In this document: piece after piece, positions 47,097-57,900 of the stretch
How positions within the stretch are numbered: position 1 is the stretch's first letter
How the letters are laid out: every line of letters starts with the position of its first letter
Origin: Aphrophora alni
Lineage: Eukaryota; Arthropoda; Insecta; Hemiptera; Aphrophoridae
DNA length: 64,000 nt
Reading direction: 5' to 3'
Assembly: GCA_963513935.1 (NCBI GenBank)
Contig: OY740768.1
Coordinates: forward strand, 77,848,877 to 77,912,876
Made by a program: the position numbers and the translations under genes
The notes under the pieces: generated by a model
Seen by the model: the letters and a program-made list of their open reading frames with translations, nothing else
Told to the model about the DNA's origin: nothing
The model's database searches: none

Positions 47097-47440
47097 GGTG
47101 ACACTGGCTCTAGTCGACAGAACGGTCGGCAGTAGGTGCGGTGGGAGCAAGGCCCACTGTGGACACACATTTCCGCAGTCGGACCAAGTTCGGACGGTCG
47201 GACTGACGACCGAATTTTCGCCGCCCAGCTAGGACGCCGCCTAAGATGATTATCCAAAATGTTCTGCATAAACGTTATCAACTGGACGCCTATAATATTC
47301 AACCAAAGCATGAAATTAAACCAATCGACCGCCCAAACATGATAATTATGCTACAGGAAATTGAAAATTATAAGAATTTTTTAAACTGAGTACTCTTTAC
47401 AGATGAAGCTACTGTTAACTGTTAGTTTCATAACTTTGTC

Positions 47441-49484
47441 TTTTTCAAACGTCTTTAATTCTGTGAAGGTAGACTGGTTATATTTTCTCAGTTTGACGTA
47501 AAGCATCACTATTGAAGAAAGCTTGAAATATTATTTTTTTCTTTTACTCACTATACACATGACTACAAAAGTGTTACTCAATCACTGAATAGCGATTGAT
47601 ATGTTGGGCTATCATAATTTTAATTCTGTCGTAAGCACTTTTGATCAAAATATGTATAAACTGTATTTCCTGATATTTCTCAAGTATATGCTTTAAATAT
47701 CTATTTTCTACCTTTCTGTTGTTACGCCCACCTTTTTCCTTATTTTCACAATATTTCACCCTTTTTATATTACGATAATGAATCTGGCAGCAAAATATTG
47801 TATCTTTGTAGTAACGTCCCACTCCCTCCCCGTCATGGTCTAATACACCCCCAGTAATTATGTACATTCGGAAGCATCAAAGTGGAACAACTTTATGTCA
47901 TGCATTCGTAAAGGTTTTCATAGTTTAGTTAGCTATTTATGTTGAACAAATTTTGTGCCTTTGATTAGATTTTCGCTATATGATTTATGTTTTGGTTAAC
48001 ATTTGTAATAACTAATATTATTTATGCTTTCACTGGAATAGTTAAAAATGAACACAAATATCGAGGATTTTATGACTATCTTTTTATGTTCCAACACACG
48101 AACTAAATAAAGTACTGTAATACATAGAAAAACACATTATGCTGTTTATTTGTTTTCAAAATTTTTGAAAATTTGGAACCGTCATTATTCTAAGACCTAG
48201 ATCTGAGTGTAACTAAGATTTAAACTAACATTGATTATGGTTTTTAAAATAAGTTTTATTGGACGCTCAATACATACGAGAAAAACCACTCGTATCAAAT
48301 GTATTAAGAGCATTCTGTTAAAGGTTTACCCTATAATTTTCAAATGTAAAAAATATTTTTTTCGAATGAAGGTGCCCAGATGGAGCATATGTTGGGGGGG
48401 GGGACGGATGAATTTTAGAGATTTTCAAAAATAATATAAGTTAAAACCTAATTTTAAAGGTCTTTGGAGACTAAGCATTTGTGCATAAAGATGTTGATCT
48501 TTTGACCATTTCAAAATGGCGGCCTAAAATATCTGAAATAATGGATTTTATGTTCATTTGCATCTCTGTTATGCTAAAAAATTAAAATAAAGAAATTTGA
48601 TCTTCAATTCAATTAAAAAATAGAATTAACCTATTAAGGAATATTGGTAAACAAATAATTTTGTATTTTTCTATGTATTTTAATATTGTTTTTCAGCGTA
48701 AAAGAAAAAAACTTAATACGATCACAACGATGGTGTTAATTTCTGCAGAGAAGTTCCCTAGTGAGAATAAACTGCAAAATTTCTGAATTTAAAATAAAAA
48801 AAGTGGCGGCAGCATACCGTGATTACACTTCTGACTTGTTTAAATACTAAAATAATAATATAAAAGTATGTTATTACAGTATTAACTTGTACTAGAACTT
48901 ATACTAAACCAACCTGCAACAGAGAACATAAGAACTAGGAAGAAGATAATTACTCTAAGAAAATAAAATTAGTGATACCATGTCAGTGTTCTGGAACCAG
49001 TGTTGTGGCTGTTGTACACCTACGATATACCAGAAGATGAAAATATGGTAACAGCAACATCTGAATGGGTGAGATCAGAAATCATATCAGTCATATTTCC
49101 TTAATTTTTCAGGAGACCCAAGAGAACTAATTATATTTTAAATCAATCAGTATGCAAGAGTTTTCATTGTTCACATAATTGAACAATAACATTAATTATA
49201 ATACAGTACTAAAAATAAAATGATAGTATTAATTTTTAATAATAATAATAATTTTTTAGATTTGAGACTCATATGGTTTTTGCACTCAGAACCTGATGGA
49301 TTTTATATTTTAACTAATGAAACTTAAAATATTAAGATGAAATCGAATTTATTTTAAATATTGTTATTATAAATGTATTTTTAAACCTTTTAAAAAATAC
49401 TATGTGGCTTTCCATCACTAAACAAAATAGGGGGAAAGAATGATACATTTAATATTTGATCTTTAAAAAATTTTCTAACTGGTT
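47441..49484. other. AT-rich DNA, nothing recognised
   Basis: A 97-codon minus-strand frame at 47574-47867 and a G run near 48395 are the only visible features. No family resemblance was found. Confidence 0.45.
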
Positions 49485-49815
49485 TTAATAATAAAAAAGA
49501 ACAAATACACTGCTTTTATCATGATAATAATGTTTTTTAAAACATGTTTTATTTTCAACTTCTATTATTGTCAAAGTGTCTGTCGTTAGATACTTTATTG
49601 GAAAATGGTGCTCTATTTTGTCAAAACGGCCAGTTTTTAGGAGACCGAGTAGAAATCTTATTATTGTATAATTTTTGTTCTGGGCGTGGCAGACAACAAT
49701 AAAGAGGTAAAACTTTTTTTTTATATTTGATCGAATACAAGAATGTATATACATTAAAAGCATAGAACAGATATCATCGGCTCCTTTCTTGGCTTGTCCT
49801 TCATGATAAAGATAT
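49485..49815 (-). pseudogene. Fragment of a recurrent insect protein family, transposon-like
   Basis: The minus strand reads LYHEGQAKKGADDICSMLLM, then YIHSCIRSNIKKKF, VVCHAQNKNYTIIRFLLGLL, KTGRFDKIEHHFPI and LTIIEVENK in a single open frame. I recall multi-copy predicted insect proteins with the order E-x-x-x-x-(K/R)-G-x-x-(D/E)-(I/V)-C-S, C-x-G-Q-N-K-N-x-x-x-(I/V)-R-F and F-x-x-I-x-x-x-F-P-(I/V)-R-G-H-S. I cannot give the family a firm name. Here the C-G-Q is C-H-A-Q and R-G-H-S is lost. A second piece, in inverse orientation, lies at 53154-53205. Repeat-borne, probably from a DNA transposon (inference). Confidence 0.5.
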
Positions 49816-51170
49816 ATCTTACTTTATCGTTTGTTCATGTTGAATATTTAAGAGAAATTCAGCTGTCTTAAATAAAATATATCCTAAACAAAAATGTTAG
49901 TCATTGGCAATTTTTGCATAAATCAAAACTTAAGACCATACAGTCATTATTATTCTTACGTAAAACGGTAATTTTAGTTATCTTAGAATACAATTTTCCC
50001 CCGTCCTTTATGGACGATTTATTCAGCGGCTGCAATTATTTTGGCAAATTCAGCTAAACTGGTATCTCTGGAGTATGTAGAGAAATCTCTGTAGGTTATT
50101 GAGAAAATGTGTTATTGTGGGAGTTTGCCGTTATTCACTTATTTCACCAACAATACATCAATTATTTGTTGAAGATACAGAACAACAAAGAAGCAGAACA
50201 GTAGCAGACAGCGAGGGACAGCATTTATAACGGAACCAAACAATAGAAAATAGGGATGAATAAAATTAACTCAACTTATGCCAATTTTACCTAAACAAAT
50301 TAAAGGACACGCTCATTTTGCTAAATATCTGAGCATGATTTCAATGTGAACTTGAAATGGAAGGATCGCATCAAGAAGGGGAAACAAGAATTAAACCTAA
50401 AGTTTTAAAATGTATTGGATGGTAGGTTGAAAATACCCTTTACAAAACAAGATACTGTAGAATCAAATATTGAAGCCAGTGAGAGTGTTGCGCAGCTCTG
50501 ATGTCCTGGTGACTCACGTATTGAAAGCACATAGATGTTTCATAACAAAGTTGTAGAAATATTTACTTTATAACAATATACAACTTTGTCAAAGGTAAAC
50601 TTTAAAATTAAAACAAGTGAACTGGTTGGAAAATTAATTGAAAAAGTAAAGTTACTCGACATTTAACGACCTGAATCGTTGCTTAAGGTCATTAGGTTGT
50701 AGAGGTGATGAATCGAATAAAGAACAACCCAGAGAGAAGTGTAACTGCGAGGGTGTGAAGTGGTTGCCATGATTACTTATTGCAACAATAATACGTGGGG
50801 CCAAAATGAAATGTACACCTTCTCAAAAAAAAAAAACAACTCAAAGCTCTTGATTGAGGAGCCCAAAATGAAATGCTACAATAAATCTTTATAATCTTTC
50901 TTTCATTCAAATCATAATAGGCCACAATGTGGTATATAAAAAAAATATTTGATGGTTAAGCTAGTTGATTAATAAAGAAAGAATTGGTTACAATGATAAC
51001 AATTGAAACTCTCTTTAATGACTAGGTATTTTATTAATACATAAATTAAATATCAGAAATTAAACAACTCAATATGAATATTATATGTCCTTCAAACTAT
51101 TGACTCTTAAATCTCGGGGTTATAAGGTTGTCGCCGGCACAATCCTGATACCTCACACTTTGAGCGAAAT

Positions 51171-51208
<38 letters not shown>

Positions 51209-53153
51209 TATATACCATTATTTACATAGATTTATATACATCCTAAAATTATGGTACATGGACATGAAATATCAATTATTGTTTGTTCAATAAACAAGTT
51301 TATAACGTTTAATTATTAATTGGAATTAGTTCTCAGAAATTATTATTAAACAAATGTTCACTTTATGTTTATAAAAAATTAAAATTACAACAAGTTCAGG
51401 TCTAATTTCATATTAACCAATAATTAACCTGAGGTTGATTATAAATTAAATAGATCTTGAAATTTTAATTTTACGTATTATTTTACATTATTTCGATATG
51501 AATAAATTAATGTATACTGGACAGAAATATTGAAAACAGATACAAAGAACAAACATTTTGTCTTTAGTTCACAGCTGTAAATCTTATGGAAAATATCTAT
51601 AAAAATTTACATCACATTACCAAAATATTATACTAGAAATTGATGGTGTATCTAATATATATTACATTACATAGTAAAACAAACGAGGCCACATTCATGG
51701 ATCAGGAGACTAATTGAATTAGATTGCTACCTATAAAGGAGAACGGGTTGGTTTTTGTAGTGTTGGAGGGGGGAGGGGCACCCATGAGTGAATTAAAGAG
51801 TTTTCGTATTTAAACTGAAAAATAGGGGCGTTAGTATCGCAAATTAACGTTCTGACTTTTTGAAACACTACAGTAGTAATAAATAATGTAATTAAAAAAA
51901 AAAACAAACAAAAAAAAACACTAGTAGTTCTGTGAAGAGTATTTTAATACGTTCAATAAATAGTCCTTGAAAACCAAATTTTGGAGTTGCCTTGCTACTT
52001 GACACAACACTATTCATAGACAAAAGAGGGAACTGATATTTGTGAGATCACAGTAGCAATAAATATTCTGTACCTATCAATGCACATACACCCTAAAATG
52101 CTAAATACTAAGATTTACGCCATCACTGATTAATCTCGCTGGATGGTGACTCACTTCTGTTGAAGCTAATACGATCTGATTACTGGAAGTTATACGGTAT
52201 CATCTTTTGAGGTAATCTTAGGGTACAAAATAGTAGGCTATAACTATTATATATTTTTGTAACCCTATGAAACTTGAAAAGGTTTCAATGTACATAAATA
52301 AAAACATTAAAAAAGTACTGAGTGAGTAAGTTTTTTAATTTTTGATCAGATAAAAACTTTCTGTGGTAAAGTTTTAGAAAATAGTTCCGATTACTCGCTA
52401 TGCCTCATTTACAGTATTTTATAAAGACATTTCGAAAATCTTTCTCACGATCTTAGAGACACTTTTATGGAGATGGCAACGAATAATATTGTTAGTTTTG
52501 TGGATGAATGTACTTGCACAGTTTATTTAATAATGAATCCATACAAATAATTAATAGTTTTCCAGTAATAATCTACAAATACATACATTAAATCCATGTT
52601 TCGTACAAACGAACAGCACTACTGCGAATTTCTTAGAATTTACAACATACAATACGTTCTCCTTCAACGTGAGAATGTTTGATGATCCTCTGAACCGCAA
52701 ATACATGAAGAAGAAGATAAATAATCGCTAAAATGTTTTCTACGTACTTGGTGTTTGTTACTGAATTGACTAGGGGAAACTAGAAAATTGGTTCAAACAT
52801 TAATTCAAATTAAACATTTAGTCTTTAAATTATATATTATTGTTAGGTTTGAAAACCAATTTCTTCATTGCTATTTACTTTGATTTAAGAACGTAGAGTA
52901 ATTAAAGAAAATCTTTAATTTATTTAAGTTATTTCAACAGTTTTAGGTGCAGTAAGTTTTACATACATTTTGCGAATCAAATTTTATTAATTCAACATTG
53001 TATCACTCAGTATTTTTTAAATAAATGGGTAACTAATATAAGTTGTATATGTTACTCAGATGTTTCTCAGATGTTGATGAAAAATGAAAGGGTTGTGATT
53101 TACGTATTTTTTTTAATAAAGCTTTATATCAGAAACTTTTTGTTTTGAATCTG
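49816..53153. other. AT-rich DNA between the inverted fragments
   Basis: No gene was recognised. It contains a CA/TA microsatellite near 51170 and a T/A-rich patch around 51890-51920. If the fragments at both ends are not the ends of one element, this is plain intergenic DNA. Confidence 0.4.
51170..51204. repeat. (CA)n(TA)n microsatellite
   Basis: Five or six CA units pass directly into about a dozen TA units. Confidence 0.95.
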
Positions 53154-53205
53154 CATCATGAAGGACAAGCCAAGAAAGAAGCCAATGATATCTGTTCTAT
53201 GAGCG
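53154..53205 (+). pseudogene. Short inverse copy of the 49.8-kb family fragment
   Basis: The + strand encodes HHEGQAKKEANDICSM, matching the minus-strand peptide at 49.8 kb. At the DNA level, about 43 bp match with only two differences. The homology stops at both sides, so this is a small isolated piece. Confidence 0.7.
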
Positions 53206-53619
53206 CAGACAAACCTAAGCTTACCACAGCCTCCATATTCAAAATACAGAGTAGTGTCCACAGCTGGTACATTTAATGTGTAATATATTTAATAAGTTAT
53301 AGTTCTTCCGTCGGCTACCAGGGTGTAGCTCCGGTCAATCACCCAAAGTTATTATAATGTATGACAAGTTGATTCTCACGCCTTATATTACTACTAGAGC
53401 GCAGAAAAATCTATGCTCACCACAGCCTACTTGTGTTTATGTATCATATACGTGTTACACCTAAGACCTATGACACACGTCTAGAGCTACTAGGTTAGGT
53501 TAATATCTGTGATAGTAAGAGTTGTAGTCGTTGTAGCAATTGTAGTGTTACAGTAACAACTACAGTGACAATGGCAGTACCAGATGGCAATAGTCTTACA
53601 GAATTAGTGCCAGTGAGTT
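53206..53619. other. Unassigned DNA before the minisatellite
   Basis: Nothing recognised. Confidence 0.4.
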
Positions 53620-54175
53620 GGGTAAGTATTATGACCTTACAGCAATCGCAAGTTAGCTGGATGTACACTTTTTTGGATTGGGTAAGTACTATGATGGGCC
53701 TTCAGATCCCTTCTGACCAAGTTGGCTGAGTACCATGATGACAGATCTACCTTGATTTTGGGTTCGGTAAGTACTTAGCAACCCCGAGATAGCATAACTG
53801 GATATACACTTTTTTGGGTTGGTTATAATGCTTAGGTCTGTTGGCAGATCCACATAAGTTTGGGTAAAGTATTTGGCAATCCTGAAATGGCATAGCTGGA
53901 TATGCCAACACTTTTTGCGTTGGGTAAGTGCTATAATGGTTAGGTCGGGTCTCTTCTGACCAAGTTGGCTGAGTACCATGATGACAGATCTACCTTGATT
54001 TTGGGTTGGGTAAGTAATCGACAATCCTGATATAGTTGTACTTACACTTTTTGGGTTGGGTAAGTACTATAATGGTTTGTCTGATGGCGGATTTACCTTA
54101 GGTTGGGTAAGTACTTGGAAATGACAAGATAGATTACACTTTTTGGTATTGGGTAAGTACTATAATGGTTATCTA
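53620..54175 (+). repeat. Complex minisatellite with GTAAGTA-bearing units
   Basis: Five imperfect units start near 53670, 53810, 53912, 54047 and 54139, with lengths of about 90 to 140 bp. Each carries CACTTTTTGGGTTGGGTAAG or a variant, TACTATAATGGTTAGG, GATCTACCTTG, then again TTGGGTAAGTA, and GATAGCATAACTGGATA. Shorter units lack the internal GACCAAGTTGGCTGAGTACC block. The repeated GGGTAAGTA matches the splice-donor consensus, which may be coincidence. A minus-strand frame of 111 codons across it is a by-product of the repeat. Confidence 0.85.
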
Positions 54176-54849
54176 CTATTTAGTTAATTTTTAGAACATC
54201 CTGTACATCCTACTAAACTTTTTTACCACCTTGTAGATAGCTTAGGTTAAGAGCTTGAAAATGAGAGGCCAAACTAAAGCAGTTCTTAAAATATTAAGCG
54301 TTTCTATATAGTTTACACTCACGTATATATTGGTTTTATAAATTATCTAAATATATATTTTTTATATTTATAAAAGTAAATGTCCTAATTGACTTAGGGA
54401 GTTATTCCTTCCCTAAGGCACCTATATGGATTTCTTAATATTTTTATCTCTCCCACATGTTAAACTTTCCTATCTAACGAGGTTCATCCATTATATCCCT
54501 AAGGACATAATAACCCATAGCATTATCATTATGTTCCTCTTGAATATGTAGTAATAGCTGCCTGTTGTTCTTCAAGACTATTATAATCTTTTTATTAAAC
54601 TCAGTTGTTGTATGTTATGTTTTTTGTTGCTTTAGCTCATAACCTATTCTGAAAAATTATGTTTTTCTACAGTGTAGTTTTCACCTTTAATAAATTAATA
54701 ATTGAGCGATTCCGATGAAACATTATCATAAGATGTTCAAGAATTAGCTACTTAAACTGTAAACAGTTTGTTGCCCATAGAGTCTAAAAAACAATGTGAA
54801 GAAATATATTATAAATATGAGACCTTGTGCCAAATAATATTTCAAGTGA
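54176..54849. other. AT-rich DNA, nothing recognised
   Basis: No gene or repeat could be supported here. Confidence 0.4.
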
Positions 54850-54859
54850 AAAATATACG

Positions 54860-54930
54860 ACCTAGACTGGGAATCGAACCCAGGACCTTTGGCTTTACGC
54901 GCCAATGCTCTACCATTGAGCTATCCTAGT
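54860..54930 (-). tRNA. tRNA-like gene, isotype uncertain (anticodon position reads GTA)
   Basis: The minus strand folds as a cloverleaf. It has an acceptor of 7 pairs (ACTAGGA with TCTAGGT, two G-T wobbles and one A-A mismatch), a D arm GCTC/GAGC and an anticodon stem TTGGC/GCCAA around GCGTAAA. A five-base variable loop and a T arm CTGGG-TTCGATT-CCCAG follow. The A box (TAGCTCAATGG) and B box (GGTTCGATTCC) are good, and a TTTTT pol III terminator follows within 10 nt. Position 33 is C instead of T and the acceptor has a mismatch. Eukaryotic tRNA-Tyr normally has an intron, which is absent. A tRNA pseudogene or tRNA-derived SINE is therefore as likely as a working tRNA. Confidence 0.6.
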
Positions 54931-57900
54931 CGCTTCCCAGTACAGGGCGCAGACTTCTCACTTGAATTTAGTTGCTAATTATTTGTAAATTCAATATTTG
55001 CTAATAAAAAACGTATAAGCGAAAAATCAAATAATTAAAATTACTTGTGCCAAAGTAAAGGAATTGAAAATCTTAGGAATGAGAAGGTACTGTTTATGAA
55101 TTAAAACAATTTTTATTTATACTTTGGTGAGAGTAGATCAAAATAGTTTACGCTCTGGAATCGTATTGCTTCATTATAGCTTTCGTGTATTTAAGCACAA
55201 CACTCAAGCTATAATTAAGCTCATACTTCTCAAGGGACGTAAATAACTCTTATCGTCCAATGAGATATCGACTTGTTGTTGCTTATATTTATATCTTATC
55301 AGTATAATTTCATGAACAACATCAGCTCTAATCAACCCTTGAACAACAGTTATCAAACTTGTAAGTTTGTAAATAGTAAAATGGACCATATAAATTATAA
55401 TGCTAATATAAATATCAGAAAGTGTCTACTAAAATTAATTAATCTATAATAATAAAGAAGAACCAGTAGCTTACATCAACCAGGCTGTGAACTCTCACCA
55501 TGTTAATCAACTGTAATGAGCTAAATTTCAATCACAAAATGAATGAAAACTTGTGTAGTACAAATACAAATCGTGGTTTTGACACAGTTCAGTGTCAATA
55601 GGGTTTGTGTGTATGTGGCGACTGAGGATGGCTTAGTTGATAACATCGTCTTGTATTTCTAAAATAAAGTAGTTTTTGTGGAAAATTGTGTTTTCATTCA
55701 TTTGATGATCTCAGCATGTTATGACTTCAACCTTAATTTGTTTTCTTGCAATCTGCGCAGACATCTAAATAAAATAAACGTTGAATAGATACAGCGCAAA
55801 TGAGCACCTTTTCCTCTTACATACAAACTAAATTATCTGTACTATAATTAGATTTTGCACTAGGTTAATATTCTATCGTTGTTCATTATTTTATTTTATG
55901 TTAAAAAAATAGGAATATTTTAAATTTAATGTAATTTAGGTTAATATTATTCTTGGTATATCTTACAAAGTCTGTATGTTTTAGAATACAACATTGTAAT
56001 CGGATTGCTTTCTGGCCTTACTGGTTCGAACTCCAAACAATTTCCAAAACGGAGGGTCAAGGTCATATTTAAAAAAAAACAAGCAGAATTTTTATTATTA
56101 TTTTCAATTACAAATCGTTTTAGCGATTAAACAACTTAAGAGTTTATTAAGAATTAATTATCTCTCATTGGCTATGCGTTATTTAGGGCCATTAAATTAC
56201 AGTTTAATACACTAAACATTCACAGATAACTATCACTGCACTGCACAAGATCGTGAGGTTTTCTCTTGCACCGCCTCAGTCCGTCTCTTTGATTTCAAAC
56301 TTGGATTACTTTATCATCGATGTGACTTTGTATTTGGGATAGTGATGAGTGAAAGGAAGACCAACGAGTCTTGGGAGTTTTGACATTGGTCTCGGTCTGG
56401 ATTTTGCATTGGGGTTTTAGGTTTTGGTCTTGCTGCAAGAGTCTTGCTTTCAAATTATGCATACATTAATGTGTCTGTGTTTAAAAAATAAAAATAAAAA
56501 TGAAGCAAATTTAAAAATTAACAAACAGTGTAACATTGATGTTAAAGTGCATCTGCGAACGTGTTTTTCTTTATAGGAAATTATAATTTGTGGCCATGTT
56601 TTTTAATTAAACATACTTTGTTTGTTACAATGAAACATTAATTTTATTTAAAAGAAAAAGACATTAATGTGTGCTCCTTATTTAAAAATAAATTGTTTAT
56701 AATTTAAAAATAAATATATTTTGTTTATGAAATATTAATCATGATTAGATACTCAGTGTCAGATGTTACGTAGCTGTGATGTGATAAATTTGAAGTTCAT
56801 ATTTCATAAATTGGCAAAATAAATTACATAAATTAATTGGCAAAAATCCAGTTTTTCATCTTTGTTGTTATTTGTAGAAAAATTAAGTCCAATTGTTTGT
56901 TCATACACGAGACTGAGACATTACATAGTTTGGGAGACTCGAGTCCGAGACTGGTATTCAGTAAACGAGACAGGGACTCATGTCAGAGACTCTCGTGGTG
57001 GAGAAAAACAAATCATTTATATCAATAGTTTAAAGCTTAAACATAAAGAAGAAAACCATATTTCTTGTTGTCACTTTTCATCTCTGCCATTTCCGGCTCA
57101 TTTAAAAAAAAAACACGAAAATTCGAATGTTTTCTTTTATTTTTTTGATTTGTTTGTTTGGTTTTTGTTACTAATTATTATCAATCCTAATTACCAAGTT
57201 CTTAAATAAATAAGCTCCTTATTCGACAAGTGGTGTAAGTCTAATGTTGTTTTGAGAAATAAAGACATTTGAGATTGAGATAATAAAACAAATTCTAGTT
57301 TATTACAATGCACTGTAATTTAAAAAGACATATTTTTCATTAATTGTTGTTAACAATTAAAATTTCGGTAGATAATTTTCGCTCTCAAAAGTTCATAGAG
57401 TTAATTTTATTATAAAATATTAAAACTAAATTATTTTTTGAAAATTGTTTCTAAGTTTTGTTAGTTACAGGAGAGATGCTTGAATGTCTCAGTTGTGGGA
57501 ACGGTTAAAAAGTTTCTCTTTGAGTCAAGATTCGCGTTCGTTTAATTAGAAGATTTTCCAATTCGACAGAAGTGACTCGCGTAGCTAGTTCTAGTTAGAA
57601 GTTGCAGATTGGTTAATTATTTTATCAGCATATTTAAACAATAAGAAATAAACAACAGTTGCTATCATTCAATTATAATTGTAGCTACGAGGCGAGACTC
57701 GATATTTGAAAACGAGTTAAAGTAGGGGGGGGGGGGTTGAATAATGGAATAAAACAAAAAAGAAATTAATTAATTATTCTCAATTCGCATAGTATATTAC
57801 GGAAGCTATGTTTAGTATTATATGAGGAAAATTTTCGATGGTAGGACACCAGTCTTCCTTTTGGTCTTGCTCTTGCATAGTCGGTCATGGTCTTGTAGAC

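Larger units (their letters stand above)
45451..47241 (+). mobile_element. PIF/Harbinger element, 1,791 bp, with 48-bp terminal repeats
   Basis: The terminal inverted repeats are 45451-45498 and 47194-47241. They share GTCCTAG, then GGCGAAAATTCGGTCGTCAG, and differ at a few positions. TAA flanks both sides (45448-45450 and 47242-47244), the 3-bp target copy typical of this superfamily. GC-rich subterminal DNA continues on both sides. Inside lie a MADF/BESS gene on the + strand and the first transposase exon on the minus strand, convergent, as in autonomous Harbinger elements. The catalytic exon is absent, so mobilisation would need a relative in trans. Confidence 0.93.
45390..47440 (+). pseudogene. 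Tc1/mariner-like transposase gene split by a Harbinger insertion
   Basis: The left piece ends SPKKLITCRV and, after a frame shift, S-I-P at the insertion point. The right piece begins K-M-I-I and continues QNVLHKRYQLDAYNIQPKHE, IKPIDRPNM, MLQEIENYKNFLN, a stop, and VLFTDEATVN. This is the family signature S-P-x-K-S-x-x-x-x-x-x-E-L-G-I-P-x-x-T-V-x-x-V-L-x-K-R-L, then F-S-D-E-A-T-F, which holds the first catalytic region. Removing 45451-47244 (element plus one TAA) leaves C-C-T-A-A-G-A-T-G at the join, giving P-K-M in frame. The C-terminal half after the DEAT block is not found downstream. Confidence 0.85.

Noticed and set aside
53689..54024. 111-codon minus-strand frame
   Set aside because: It lies wholly in the minisatellite and repeats with it.
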